Assembly: GCA_021029095.1 (NCBI GenBank)
Contig: JAJOHG010000054.1
Location: 1-64,000, forward strand
Length of the DNA: 64,000 nucleotides
Reading direction: 5' to 3'
From: Phellopilus nigrolimitatus
Lineage: Eukaryota > Basidiomycota > Agaricomycetes > Hymenochaetales > Hymenochaetaceae
Shown here: one piece after another, positions 1 through 11,416 of the stretch
How the letters are laid out: every line of letters starts with the position of its first letter
Numbering within the stretch: the first letter of the stretch is position 1
Program-made: the position numbers and the translations under genes
The notes under the pieces: generated by a model
What the model was told of the DNA's origin: nothing
Databases searched by the model: none
Seen by the model: the letters and a program-made list of their open reading frames with translations, nothing else

Positions 1-282
1 CGGGGTAAGACCAAAGAATGTCGAATGCGCAAGAAGACGGGTGACCAGACCGAGGAGGGTGAGAAAGAGGCTGCGGAGGGGCGGGTACAGTAAACTGACG
101 AACGTCGTGAAATCACTTTTTGATGAAATTGCCGGCGACACCGGTGCCGTGTTCGCAGGCTTCGCAGGCTTCGCAGGCGCATCGAGCTCGCCGTCGCAAC
201 CGCAATCTCCTGAGACTGACATCATAGCGACCATGATTTTGTGGACCGCGAGCTCTGAAGTAATTGGATTTTCATCATCCAC

Positions 283-2230
283 TCAACTGTCCTCAGCGCA
301 ACGGAGCGCGGCCTCGTCTGCCAACAAACTCCATACCACTGGCGCATCCTCTCCCGGGGACTCCTTTTCGCATGCGACATTCCCTCGAAGCCGGAGATGC
401 GTCGCGCGGTGCACATGACTCTGGCGTGCGTGTATGAGACAGTGAGGGACTTGAGGTCCTTCCGCCGCCCACTTGCGGTGCTGCTGTTCGAGTTTTGGAT
501 GCAGCGTGTCGAGCGTACGAAGGAAGGTTGCGAGCCAGCCGGACGTCGGCGGCGCAAGTCGGTGCGCAGCGGCGAACTGCGCCAGGAGACGCGCGGCATC
601 TGCGTCGGAGAGTGCGACGCAATGGCGAGGAGGGAGAGCGGAAGGGGAGGGTTGAGGGACACCGTTGTCTGCCTGGGGCTGAAAAGAAAGGCCAAGGTGC
701 GGAAGAGAGGATTTGGAGCAGGGTGGGTGGGATTTAATGATAGAGACATGGGCGTGCCGTCGTCGCTTCTGTAAAGTAGATGAATTGCCGGTCAGAGAAA
801 CAAAAGAAAGAAGACGTACTTGAGGGTCTTCACATAGTCAGTCATTTCGAAAAGTACGCGGCCGACAGCGGCCGCCGTGTCGTCATCGTTGAATTCGTTC
901 CTTCGCGAGCACACGGCGGGGGGCTGCGCGTCTCCTGCCCGCATATAGTGCCGGGTCGACGCTGGGAAGGGTGCCCGAGTGCGCGTCGTCGCTGACTAAT
1001 GTGGTCGCCGACTTGGTCTTGGAGGCCGAGGTCGAGGCAAGGAGGCCGAACGCGGGCGCGTAGCTAGTGGCGAGGTTCGCGTTGCTCTTCGCGCACGGTG
1101 CGGGGCTTGTGGAGGACAACGACGGCGCGCGCGCACGAAGAACGGGTACTTCGCGTAGAGCTCGAGCGCGTTTTGCGTGCGCGTCGGCGCGCCGGGCGCA
1201 CGAACTGTCGCCACGTTGTCCGCATTTGCTTGCGGGTCGGAGGCGGCGCCAGTCGAGGGCCGACGGTGGGTCCAGATGATGCCCGAAAGCGTGCTGGGAT
1301 CCAAGTTGCCGCCGTAGTTGTAGACCAAATCGCTCCAGCGAGCCCGGTCGATCGTCTCCACCTTCCCGGCCCTCCTGTTCGCATGAGCTTCTCTCACTGC
1401 CCCGCCCGTGAGGTCCCAGGCCCGCCTGCGCTCCTCCTCCTTCTTCACATGCTCCTCCCGCAGTTTCATCTCCTCCTTCGCCTGCTCGCCGTCCGCCGCG
1501 CACGAGCGGGAGATCGCTTGTAAACGTTTCGCGGCCATGAGGATGCCGCCCTCGAAGAGCGGGCGGTTATCTGCTGAGGTATCCGAGGTCGGGGTGACGA
1601 CGCAGGCGCGGATGCGCAATGCGGATACAAAGGCAGCGGACGGAGCAGCGGAAGGAGCGACGGGGGAGCGGGGTCCGTGTACAAATCCGATAAGCCGTCG
1701 GACCGCTCTTCCTCAGGGCTTTTTTCGTCGGCGCTGGCGCTCGCGGTGAAGCTCGTACCGGTCGCGCTCGAGCTCGTGTAAAAATTCGGAGCGCGCGAGG
1801 TCGAGCGTGGTCGCGCCCAGGTCGAGCGCGCGGAGATCCCGCAAGTCCGGCGCGCGCCATGAGATGGGCGGGACAGGAAGCAGAGCGGGGCTAGGCGGAG
1901 GCGGAGACGCGTATGCTGTGTTAAGCTGAGCAGGGTGCGCGCCGCGGCTGACGCGCTTCTCCTTTCCATGGGATTTTGTCTTTGTAGCAAGTTGCGCCGA
2001 CTCCGTTGATTTCAGGCGGTTTGAGCTCGAGTCGTGTTCAAGGATCTCGCGTGCGCTGGGCATCGGCACGGACCAGGACCACTCGAGGTCCTTCTTGCGG
2101 CACGCCTCGCTGCAGTAGAGCGGCGTCTGCGACTGGTCAATGACCGTGCGCGTACGGACGAGCGTGCTGGGCTGCTCCTGTCGTCAGCATCGCGTTCGCA
2201 TTCAGACGGTCTTTGTTTTACCTAACCGTC
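283..2230 (-). pseudogene. Probable zinc-finger protein gene, reading frame disrupted
   Basis: Not confidently recognised. Reading leftwards, an N-terminal segment near 2190-2050 contains LYCSEACRKKDLEW, a Cys-rich knuckle of the type seen in small fungal zinc-binding (Ecl1-like) proteins. A Ser/Pro-rich stretch follows down to about 1713. Coherent segments then appear in other frames: NEFNDDDTAAAVGRVLFEMT at about 897-838, with a consensus donor GTACGT at about 814, and a C-terminal segment from about 640 to a stop at 283 containing GWLATFLRTLDTLHPKLEQQ. The pieces sit in order on one strand, have biased amino-acid composition and are separated by candidate splice sites. At 1710-1500 the frame seems to shift without a clear intron, so I call it a damaged gene rather than a clean one. 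It could instead be two genes. No RNA evidence is available. Confidence 0.4.
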
Positions 2231-2444
2231 CTCTCCGGCGCTTCCACGCTACTGGGCTCGCCAGCGCAAGATGGTCGAGGTCGAGAGGTCGAGACGAAGA
2301 CGAAGCAGGAAGATCGACATGACGAGGACGACTGTCCTCGCGTGCCAGGTCCAACAAGCAGAAACAACACAGCACAAGGTAAGTGCAGATTTCTACTCTA
2401 TTATGCAATAGGGTCTCTAAACTTTCATTTTCAGGCTCTTTCGC

Positions 2445-4359
2445 GTTCAGTACTGCGGCGCGGCGCGGTTCAGCAGGTCGCCCAGCACCTCTAAGGCCTT
2501 CGGCGCCGCCAGATCGCTTCCTGTACTTGACCACCCTCAGCGCTACACAGGTGCTTATGACCCCGACGAAGCCGCTGCGCTACTCGACTCGGATGAAGGA
2601 TGCGCTATCGCGAAGACGAGCCTCGTCGTGGATGAACTGCTTGTCCGTGCACGGGGCGGCTTTGCGGCCGAAGGCGAGCGCGCGCGCGCGCGAAGCTTGT
2701 CGAGGAAAAGTGAGTGCGAAAAAGACTCTTCGGATTATGTTCCCGGAGGAAAAAAGACTTATTAGACACGCCTTTTTTCGGGTTTGATGGAATTATAAAG
2801 TGATCGCAACTGCCTCGAGTTCTTGGCCGTGCTCGACGCAACATTTACAGCCCCTGTAGACGCGGACAAGGTGCGGGACGCGCGCGGCCTATTCCGCCAG
2901 CTGCGGATGCGAATGGACGGCGCGACCGTGATGCTCTGCTTGTGATCCTGGAGCTTGAGAAGCACGCGCGCGAAAACGGGTTCGGATCTTGGTGAGCGTG
3001 TCTGGCTCCCAATGCATTTCTTTGAGCGCTGACGGTTCCTTTATTTTTATGTTCCAAAATATAGCAAAATTGCAGAACGGTCTGCTGGATCTCATCAAGC
3101 TGTACTTCGAGCGCTTCGACGACAAGGCGTGCTGTTTTGAGGACTTCAAGCCGTACACCGTGCTCGAGGGCTCTGAGCTACTCGCGCTCAACGCGTATCT
3201 CGATGGGCACAATATTTCCGTACGCCTTTTCTCGCATTCATTCATACAAAGCTAAAGCCTCACACATCACCAACCAGGACACCGAGCCCACGCTGTGCCG
3301 CTCAACCAACGTGCAGAAGTTGCGGCTGCATATCCTTGGCGCGGGTGAACGGGTGGACTCTTGGCCTCGCAGGAGACGGTGCGCGCTCTCGTGTACCTCC
3401 GCGCGTACACCGCGGCGCTCGGGCTCGGTGGTGCGCTCCCCGAGACGGAGCAGCAACCCGCCGATGACCTAGTCCTCGCTGCACAAACGTTTGTCGGCCT
3501 GTGGGGTGCCCAAAGTATGTGTTGCTTTACTTTATCTCTTTTGCTGGGGTTGGCGGAGCTGATGATGCGTTTTGTGTTGGAGACAATGTGGCATGGTTGT
3601 ACATGGCTGTTTCTGTCCTGTAGTATGCAGCGCGGCGCAGTAAGAACAGTTACCTCGGCATCCACCGCCTCCTTTGTACGTTTCCTCATCCTGGTTTCCT
3701 TATAGCTTTTTGTGCTGAATCTTCTCGTATATTCCAGCTGCGCCGTCGATCGAGTTGCAACACTACCGTGCGTTGCGTGTAAAGGAGGTCCAAATCGACA
3801 CGCTCGTAATGTGTCCTCGTGCGCGTGGAGAAGTTCTCAGTCGTGCGACCTCACGCTCACACAAGAGTGCGTCGAGGCAAGCCAGTTCTACTTTACGAGC
3901 TCGTCAAAGGTTCGTGTCTTTCTTCTGATTCAGCTTATGACGTTCTGATTGATCCTTCTTCCAGATCTCCGAAGTTATCGTTCGGGCGTTTGTGTCGGAG
4001 AAATACTTGCAGGTCACCAACCTCATCGCGTTCGAGGACCGCCTGGACAACTCGCTGTAGCATGACCTCGTGAAGATCGAGCACATGCGCATGCGCCTTG
4101 CGCACGAGGGCCCGTCTACAGAGCTTGCCGACACTGAGCTCATAGATCTTAAGTTCATCTTTTACTGAAGTGCGTGCCGCCCTTCTCTCTCTCTCTTTTT
4201 ATTTTATTTTAAGAAATTGTTTAAGAGAAGACCGATCTGAGCCTGAGATCTGCCTCGCCAGTTCACTATGACAACCATGATTTCGAGGTCCTGCCGAATT
4301 ATCAGCCACGCGGCCAGCGGACGTTTGATGAGCGGACACTCATGATGAACTCACCTAGT
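2445..4359 (+). pseudogene. NatB auxiliary subunit (NAA25/Mdm20-like), 5' part, broken, copy A
   Basis: Family knowledge: NAA25/Mdm20 is the TPR-rich non-catalytic subunit of the cytosolic NatB N-terminal acetyltransferase. Seen here, in order: a segment around 2500-2700 reading AALLDSDEGCAIAKTSLVVD, then RDARGLFRQLRMRMDG near 2873, the diagnostic YFERFDDKACCFEDFKPY at about 3101, LAQETVRALVYLRAYTAALGL-type helices near 3370, the segment FVSEKYLQVTNLIAFED near 3990, and NYQPRGQRTFDERTLM at about 4290-4340. Exons are joined by short introns with consensus ends. The last exon ends at 4359 and a GTATGT donor follows. Damage: several frame changes before 3000 and an in-frame TAG at about 4059 (SL*HDLVKIE), where the third copy near 35990 reads CAG. 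The gene resumes at 9591 after an inserted element. The start is unresolved. Confidence 0.75.
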
Positions 4360-4425
4360 GTATGTGATTTCTTCTTTCCTGAAATACAAGGGCCTTTACT
4401 TTCAAATTGCTGACGCGACGGCACC

Positions 4426-4800
4426 TATGACGGTCGCTATCGGACAAAAAACATTGGACTTGGGGATTTTGGACTTTGACTTGGGAAATTCATCGATGAT
4501 CATCGATGATCATCGATGATCACTAGTGATCACTGGTGAAAACCAAGTCCAAGAGCTATTCATCGATGATCACTAGTGATCACTAGTGATCATCGATGAT
4601 CGTCGATGAACGGAGACTTGGAATTCACTAGTCATCAGTGATCATCAATGAAAAAAGTTATGTTTTCGTTGCTCACTAGTGATCACTGGTGATGACTACT
4701 CATTGATGATCATCAATGATCATCAATGAGTAATGATTTTTAAAAGTCAAATCTTAATCATTGTTCATTTATGATCAATGAAAACGACTTGAAAGACCAG
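4426..4800. repeat. Left terminal inverted repeat, palindrome-rich
   Basis: Repeated short palindromes (CATCGATGATCATCGATG, ACTAGTGATCACTAGTGATC, TCATTGATGATCATCAATGA) alternate with GACTTGG spacers. Reverse-complement matches to 9175-9581 run through the terminus and through CACTGGTGAAAACCAAGTCC (4531-4550). From 4801 to about 5147 there is AT-rich DNA without a gene I can support. Confidence 0.85.
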
Positions 4801-5147
4801 ATTTATTACAAATAACCTCCTTTCCGACCAGACCCGATGTCCTTATGACACATCATTTCGAAGCTGCAGTCGGTGCACGTCATAGGGTAGATCCCGGAGC
4901 TCCATTCAAGCCACACTCTTGAACAATTCGTTGTCTAGTTTTCTTTTCCAAACAAACATAAATTAGAGTGCCCCTCAACACGTTACTATGTCTTGATTAC
5001 ACTTTTTTGTACTGTGAGCCAACCCATAAATCTTCCAAAAAGATTGAAATGCATCCGCTATGTATACAACAAGCACTGGAATTACAGGAAGGCAAAATAC
5101 ATGTGATGCTAATTGGCAATAAAATGATAGCGAACAGAAGTGACATT

Positions 5148-6860
5148 ACAAGTAATACACGGGATAGTTCAGCACCGGCGGACTCCCTTCCAGATTATCC
5201 AGCTCCGCGACGATCCTGCGAAGCAACAAACGGTCAGGTAAAACGTGACACAGAGACATTTATTCTCACCTGAAGATCTGCATATCCACCTGAAATAAAT
5301 AAATAAACCGAGTTGTAATAATAAGAGACACAAGAACTTAAAGCACAAGAGAACAAAGTATTCACCGGCGCCTTGAAAACATAGAAGAAATGGGTGCGAT
5401 CGTGCGCATGCGGATTCAAGTTTTCACACACATCGAAGAGATCCTTCGCTCAGTACACGCAACGGAACCACTCGCCTTTGATGCAGTCCATGCAGTGATC
5501 ACACAGCGCCGCGAGATAAGCTGGAACAGCAGATGAAACTGCGTTAGAAAAAGAGGACTGGTTTTCCGGACACGGAAGGGTGTACGGACCTTTGGGATGA
5601 GAGGAGTTGAGTCGACCTGCTGGACCTGCGGGCTGCCTGTACCTAACATCCGCGAACAGACGTTAGTTTACGAAACACGATATGTGAAGGAAATGCGATG
5701 GAGACGTACAGGATTGGCAGAATGGCAAATTGCGACTCAATTGGACGGTCCACGGGACGCGGTAGCTTAAAGAAAATATGCATTGGGTTGTGAAGAAGAC
5801 AATCGCTGCTCGCAGTTGGCGCACTGAACGGAGCAGTACGAAGAGCGAACAACAGCTCCAGTCAAGCCCCGCATTATTTTGCAAATATAGGGAAAACGCA
5901 CCAAGCTATACGACTGGGTCTTCGTCGCAGGGCACGTCGCACATTGGAACCGCACGCCAATGTTGCTCTAATTGCACCCCTTGCACGCGATGCGGAGGTC
6001 GAGCGCCTTGCGGTCACAGCGGCCGCCGCGTGCATGTTTCGAGCCGAACCCGATGATGGTGACTGCGTCAGCCTCCCGAAGCGAGTCCGCGCGCACGCAT
6101 CTGCTGGGTGTGTACTGTACGTACAGTGAGTCGCGACCTGTCCATAGCTGCCGCGCGCGTCTGACTTTGCTCGAGTTTAAGGGGATGGGGATCTTCGGTA
6201 AGATGTGTTGGTCAGTTTGGTCAGAACTGTGTTTTATCTGTCGAGGATATTTACCTTGATCATGACGTGGGAGGTATTGTGATCACCATCATCAGCATCT
6301 AGGTTCCCAGGCAAGCCAGCAGCTTCGTAATTCGAACATATACCCACCGACTCGCAAATCGCGCAATGGGAGCGAGCGCCTACTATGTCCATAAGATATG
6401 TCCATAAGACAACTATCAGATTTTGTCAGTCTTGCTTTAAAGAAAGGTTATAGTGGACTTACTGGGCACACTTGACATTTGGATGTGTTAGCGCTGTTAC
6501 AGTCCGGGATTGTCAATGTTTATTTCATTAAGAGATACGAACGGCTTACATTCATCCCCGAGTCCATCATCATTCAAGTTATTTGTCAGCTCCAGGTCAG
6601 GCTCGCTTCGTGAACGGTGCGGCCGGTCGGGAACATCGAGGAAAGCGTGTGAAGGATGGACTTCGTGCATTTGGCTAGAAAAAAAGACAAGTTCAAGTAC
6701 ACAGAGGGACATCATGACTGGTGGTGGCACGGACCTGTAGTATGCACGGCAGAGTACGAATTTATTGCACGATGCGCATTTGCAGCGCTGCGTTGTCAGA
6801 GAGGTGTTGCAGATCGCATATTCACTTATATTGTCTTGCTCTGCACCATCTGGGCTACTT
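5148..6860 (-). pseudogene. Multi-ZZ zinc-finger protein gene, nonsense-mutated
   Basis: ZZ fingers are zinc-binding protein-interaction modules. Three ZZ-like segments read leftwards: one near 6790-6600 (CKCASCNKFVLCRAYYRSV, then HAFLDVPDRPHRSRSEPDL), one near 6020-5740 (ACKGC...SNIGVRFQCATC, then HIFFKLPRPVDRPIESQFA), and one near 5500-5340 (CDHCMDCIKGEWFRC, then HFFYVFKAPV). The last exon, from about 5215, reads IVAELDNLEGSPPVLNYPVY and ends at about 5148. Introns have GTGAGA/GCAG-type ends. Two in-frame stops break it: a TAG after CKGCN near 5980 and a TGA inside the third finger near 5447, where a cysteine is expected. It lies wholly within the inverted-repeat element, downstream of and on the same strand as the coiled-coil gene. 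Possibly the two are one captured transcription unit. The start is unresolved. Confidence 0.6.
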
Positions 6861-6869
6861 AGCATCCGC

Positions 6870-8993
6870 TTATATCGAGATCAAAAGAAGACACGCACCG
6901 ACATCTATCCACCCCGACGCGCTCCGCAGCTTCTCAAGGTACGTATGGAGGAAGTGGCCTTTCTGCCTCGGCGCCGCGCGCCGCAGCTGGCTCAGCGTGC
7001 GCTGGTCCTCCGGCAAGGCCGAGGTGGGCTCGTCGGGCGCGCCGAGGGCGCTCGGGTCCGCGTCGTGCCCCTCCGTCGCCTCCGCGCTCACGTCGGCATC
7101 GCCGTCGACGACCTCCATCTCGAGCTCGACCTCGTCGCCGATGAACTCGCACAGGCGGCGCACCTCGTCCGTCTCGCTCTGCGCGTGGTTCAGCCGGAGG
7201 CGCGTCGTGGCGTGCTGCACGGCGAGCGCGGTGTTCGTCTCCTCGAGCTCGCGGATCTTGAGGAGGAGCTGCGAGACGAGCGCGTGCTCACGCGAGTTCG
7301 CGCCGAGGGTGCTGAATAAGGAGGGCGAGGGCGAGCCGGGCGTCTTTTCGTCCGGATACGCACTGAGGGGGGATACGGAAGTGTCGAAAGGGGCTTCAGA
7401 AGACAGCCGCGACTTCTGCGGACGCCATTTCTGCGCGAGAAACGAGGACGAGCTGCCGGGCGCGAAGTCTCTCGTCTCGTCGCTGGTGTCCGTGCCGTCC
7501 TGGTCCCAGGGCCGGGTCTTCGCCTTGAGCTCCCTCACCCTCGCCTCGCGATCGAGCTTCTTCCACATGCGAACGAGCTGCTCGTCGAGGCCGCTCGGCA
7601 AGCCGCCCAAGTTCGGCGCGGCCTGGAGCGTCTCCTCGAGCCGCGCGCTGAGCGCGCGCGTCGCGTCGAGCTCGCCGCGCAGGCCCTGGATCTCGCGCTC
7701 GAGACCCTGGAGGCGGCGCTTGCCGGCCTGTTCGGCGCGGGCGGCGTCCGTCTCGAGGTCCGCGAGCTTGTTCAGGAGCTCGGCGTTCTGGTCGGCGAGC
7801 ACGGCGTGCTCGGCGGGGGTCGCGGAGACGCGCCGCGCGTGCGCGCGCCGCCGCAGAGAAGGGCCCAGGATCTTGGGGGACCACAGCGTGGGTATGGGGG
7901 AGGACATCGGGGACATGGATAGGAGTTTGTTGGACGAGGACGGGCTGCGGCTGTGCGCGGGCGAGCTGCCAGTGAGGGGCGTCTGAGGGGAGCCCGGGCG
8001 GGAGGCGGGGAGGCGTGAGATGAAGGCGTTGTTCTTGGACTTGAGGGCGGTGTTGCTCTCGGCGAGAGCTTTGCACGTCTCGGACGTCATGTTCAGTTCT
8101 GAGTATTTTTTGTAAGTAGGGAGAATAGGTGATGCAAAATGGACGGACCTTGCTCGCGCTCTCTGATCATGGTTTCCGCTCTCTGGAGCAACTCCTGGAG
8201 CTCTTCTTGGGACTGTTCGTGGACCCAGTCCTCGCCTCTGAGAGCGAGGTCCTCAAAGCGCATGAGCTGGGAGGTAGCGGCAATAGGGGAACCGAGGAGG
8301 GTGGGCAGGCGCCCAGTTTGGGAGGACAAGTCGATGGAGAGGGCATAGGGGGGCGGGGAGCGCCAGTTGTGCTGCTGCACAGCGAGGTCGCCGTCAAACG
8401 GGCTCCGCGCATCTAGATCATCGCCGCTCAGCGCGGCCGAGGAGCCATCGGAGACGACAGATTCGGGTGTCATGGTGCCGTTGATAGCGTGCGACGTCTG
8501 GTCGCGCAGCCATTGCATATTTCGCTCGATGGACTCAGAGGATTCGACAACTTCAGCCGCTCGAAAACTGCAGAAGGATCCGCGGGGTACTGCTCTTTTT
8601 TCTAGATGTTAGAACAAAACAAAACAAAAAACGAAACAGAGATTTGGACGCCAAGGACGTACCATCGAACGCGCTTGCGTCAGACTCAGAATCCAAGCCG
8701 TACAAGGTGTGGAAGTCCTGCACTGTCGACCCGCTCCCGCCGTTCATGACTGTCTTCGTTTTTTGCACGAGTAACCCGGTGTCCCTCGAGCTGACAGTGA
8801 CGCTATCATCCTCCGGCTCGGTGTGCGCCGCCGATCCGAACGAAAGAGACAGCGAAGAGCCGCTGCTATTGCGATTCTTGTACTCGTCCAGGCTCACAAG
8901 CGACGAGGTGTCGGATAAACTTGGGCCGTCATAGTCGACAGTGATGTTCACGCGCAGCGTTATGCGTTTGCTTCCAAAGCTGCGTCCGGACAT
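6870..8993 (-). CDS. Coiled-coil protein of unknown function, carried inside the element
   Basis: Not recognised as a named family. The first exon starts at ATG 8993 (MSGRSFGSKRITLRV) and runs to a GTACGT donor at 8662. A second coding block ends at 8149 (QEELQELLQRAETMIRERE). It joins cleanly, in phase, across a 50-nt intron (8148-8099) to a long final exon 8098-6870. That exon begins ELNMTSETCKALAESN and includes heptad-rich coiled-coil stretches (LADQNAELLNKLADLETDAA; LLKIRELEETNTALAVQ) separated by Ser/Pro-rich linkers, then an acidic patch. The exon 1 to exon 2 join is not resolved and may contain a frame problem. Base composition is GC-rich like host exons, unlike the AT-rich repeat arms, so capture of a host gene is the simplest reading. 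No catalytic motif is visible. Confidence 0.55.
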
Positions 8994-9174
8994 GATGGAC
9001 TGTGCAGACGAGACGGGGGAGATTGTTTCGAAACCTCAGGAGCTGGGTTGGACGAGAGCGTGGGAACGATGGCGAGTGTCCGCCCGATACCGCGTAGCAG
9101 GACGAAGCAGAACGTCGATCACAGTTTGCGGCTGTGTTACTACTAATTATTAAATTATAGTCTTTTTGTCGGAT

Positions 9175-9581
9175 GATCTCGGATTTGAGGCATTCACCAC
9201 TCATCGGTGAATGGTGAACGCCAGTCAAGTCCATTCACCGATCATTACTCATTTATGAGGCTTTTTATTTGACTTGAATAAGTAGATTTTCACTGTTCAT
9301 TGATGACTGGTGAACACTCAAGTCGAAGCATGATGTTCATTAATGATCACTGATGAACAATGAACCCAAGTCCCATTCATTAATGATCACTAGTGATCAC
9401 TAGTGAACGATGAAAACCAAGTGCCCATTCATCGACGATCACTAGTGATCACTAGTGATCGTCGATGAATAGCCTTTGGACTTGGTTTTCACCAGTGATC
9501 ACTAGTGATCATCGATGATCATCGATGATCATCACTATCTCAAGTCTAAGTCCACTATTTTGTCCAGTAACGACCGTCAAA
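9175..9581. repeat. Right terminal inverted repeat, palindrome-rich
   Basis: This is the inverted partner of the left arm. TGGTTTTCACCAGTGATCAC at about 9483-9502 is the reverse complement of the left-arm core, and the terminal CGACCGTCAAA mirrors the left terminus with one mismatch. Short palindromes ATCGATGAT, ACTAGTGATCAC and CATTAATGATCAC recur throughout. Confidence 0.85.
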
Positions 9582-9590
9582 GGCACCCAG

Positions 9591-10746
9591 CTAGGTTGAC
9601 TCTCGAAGTTCCTGCGCATCTACATTTGCGTCTTCCTGTTCGCAAGCGACGTCGGCGAGACCATCGAGAAGCTTCTTATCGGAGACCGTCCGAAGGTCGC
9701 AGGCATCCCCGAGAAAATGATCCCTTTGAAGGAGCGTATCCATGAGGAGGCCCAGTGAGGTGCGCACCGTGGCTCTTCCGTGCCCGAAGGGGATTTAACG
9801 TATAGTAACAATTGCGGCTTAGCTGACTGCGGACGAGCACACGCTCTTCGACTACATCTCTGCGCTGTGCGACTGGCCCGGGTGTATCACGAGCACTTGC
9901 GCCCGCAGCCGGAGGCCGTGCTCATGGAGGCGAACAGGCAGCAGGAGACGCTCCGCGGAAATAACACAATGGGCGCGCCGAAGGCGAACGGGTCGCTGCC
10001 GCCACGAAGAACCGCCAAAAGCGGCACGCTGAAGAGCCGCCCGTGGTGCGCGACCCACCGGAGGATGTGCCCGATTTTTTCGACTGTACGGACTCTCTTC
10101 GCTTTGTTCCTTTTGTTCCTGGAGTGAGATGGGGTGAAAACTGATATATTTTGTTTTGTGGAACAGCCATGGCCGCCCGGTTGAAGGAAGTTTCTGGAGA
10201 GGACCGGCTTCCGTGAGAGGCATTGCATATTGACGCAGAAGGTACAAAGCGCTATTTGAGAAGACCTCTCCATATCTGCATACTGAAGCTTTTGTAATTA
10301 GACTGTGCTGATTCTCGCGCCAGCGTCAGTGCGATTCAAGGCACCGGTCGTCGTGAAGGCAAACAAGTTCGGCGGGGTGCGTGTTTTTCTTTCTTGTACT
10401 ACCCGAGCGGGCGTCTTCGGGCTGACTCGCGTCCCTTTCCTTACTCTCCCAAAAGCTCACGGTGAGCCTGCGCGCGCTCCGGCAGAAGGCGAGCGCAGTG
10501 CTGAAGGAGATGGCGAGCGGGCTGGGGAAAATCGGCGCGCAGGCGAGCACGAGCGAGAGGCCCGCGCACTCGTCGACGTGTGCAGGTACATACTTGATTT
10601 CGCAGAGGTACGCCGCGTTCTTTGAATACTCCCTCTGCTTTCTGACGTGGTGATACTCTGCAATGCAGTTTGACCATGACTCGCCTAAGGACGCCGCGAA
10701 GCGCCTCGGACACGCGCGCAGCCGCACCTGGCGCCATCCGCTCTAG
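9591..10746 (+). pseudogene. NatB auxiliary subunit (NAA25/Mdm20-like), 3' part, broken, copy A
   Basis: This is the continuation of the gene that ends at 4359. The exon starting at 9591 reads LG*LSKFLRIYI, then FASDVGETIEKLLIGDRP and EKMIPLKERI. LTADEHTLFDYISALCDW follows at about 9822 and HEHLRPQPEAVLMEANRQQ at about 9892 in another frame. Next come VRDPPEDVPDFFD near 10045, RLKEVSGEDRLP*EALH near 10180, and LRALRQKASAVLKEMASGLG near 10465. Short introns separate several of these. It is clearly dead: a TGA where Trp is expected at about 9598, another at about 10213, a frame change between CDWP and VYHEH at about 9879, and a short, altered C-terminus. Because stops lie on both sides of the element, the gene may have decayed before or after the insertion; the sequence alone does not order the events. 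Confidence 0.75.
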
Positions 10747-10837
10747 CAAGCACTCACAACAACTGCTTTCTCGTGTAAATATGAAAATGTTATATATGTG
10801 GACGTGAAAACTATGCTATAGAATGTACAGATGCGTG

Positions 10838-11416
10838 CTAGAAATTATCAGAAAGAAAGCGGCAGACCAAAAGGGCGCAAAGACGACAATGGGTTAGGCG
10901 ACAGATATGTAAGAATGGGGAATGGAAGGGGAGGATAGAAGGGAAAGCGAGTAGAGTATCCTGGTCGACCAAATCATAACGATGGTCATGGAGAAAGAGG
11001 CAATAGATAAGACATTCGTGGTATCCGCGGTTGCATCTATCACCCCGGTACCATGTCGTCTTCACTCGCATCTGCACCCGGACTCGAACCGCAGCCAAAG
11101 CATCTCGCGTCGAACGCGACGGCGATGTGCGCGCACGCGCCCGACGATCGCGCTCGTCCAGCGCCCGCTCCCCCGCCCGCATCCACTCTACCGCCCGCCC
11201 GCGTTCGAACATTGCGATGTGTGCTTTGATATCTGCATCGAGCGCGGCGGCGTGCCCAGCCGCGTTGTCCGCCAGCGTTTTCGCTCCAGACATCCAGACC
11301 GCCGACAGGAAGCTGCGGACGGTTGCCTGTTCCTCCGCCGAGAACAGGTCCAGACCCAGGTTGTCGGGTGGGAAGGCCGCTCTCTGGTGCAGGCGCCGCT
11401 GGGCGTGGAACCGCAT
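10838..11416 (-). CDS. Unrecognised open frame, possible exon of a decayed gene
   Basis: An open frame with an alanine- and arginine-rich helical segment (FSAEEQATVRSFLSAVWMSG; HIAMFERGRAVEWMRAGERA). A matching frame (LVNPVTSFFGPGNTLGDERV) lies upstream at about 11570-11490 in another phase. Composition looks coding, but no start, family or clean splice structure could be established. It sits downstream of the Mub1/samB-type remnant on the same strand and might be its decayed 3' part, though no MYND Cys/His pattern is visible. From 10747 to 10837 nothing is seen. Confidence 0.25.
   Translation of the reverse strand: MRFHAQRRLHQRAAFPPDNLGLDLFSAEEQATVRSFLSAVWMSGAKTLADNAAGHAAALDADIKAHIAMFERGRAVEWMRAGERALDERDRRARARTSPSRSTRDALAAVRVRVQMRVKTTWYRGDRCNRGYHECLIYCLFLHDHRYDLVDQDTLLAFPSILPFHSPFLHICRLTHCRLCALLVCRFLSDNF

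Larger units (their letters stand above)
4426..9581. mobile_element. 5.16 kb element with long terminal inverted repeats inserted in a NAA25 intron
   Basis: The ends are inverted copies of each other: left TATGACGGTCGCTATCGG..., right ending CCAGTAACGACCGTCAAA. Beyond the termini both arms consist of about 370-400 bp of ATCGATGAT and ACTAGTGATCAC palindromes. GGCACC lies directly on both sides (4420-4425 and 9582-9587). If the borders are moved inwards this becomes an 8-bp near-repeat, GGCACCTA/GGCACCCA. Removing the element leaves a normal intron of about 70 nt (GTATGT at 4360, GCTGAC branch-like site at 4409, CAG at 9588-9590). No transposase-like protein was seen inside. The interior carries a ZZ-finger pseudogene and a coiled-coil gene, both on the minus strand. 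It fits a non-autonomous foldback or Pack-type DNA transposon that captured host sequence; the superfamily is not determined (6- or 8-bp target duplication). Confidence 0.75.

Noticed and set aside
222..749. 175-codon minus-strand frame beginning MSLSLNPTHP
   Set aside because: It reads through candidate splice sites. The more protein-like frame downstream (GWLATFLRTLDTLHPKLEQQ) is in another phase, so the long frame is probably an artefact.
4426..4800. CRISPR-like array of short repeats
   Set aside because: Repeats are themselves palindromic, irregularly spaced and lack unique spacers. They are mirrored at 9.2-9.6 kb as transposon termini, in a eukaryotic genome.
6721..7986. Long plus-strand open frame of 421 codons
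   Set aside because: It is antisense to the coiled-coil exon 8098-6870. High GC keeps the opposite strand open; its composition is Ser/Arg/Ala-biased and lacks family features, while the minus strand splices in phase.
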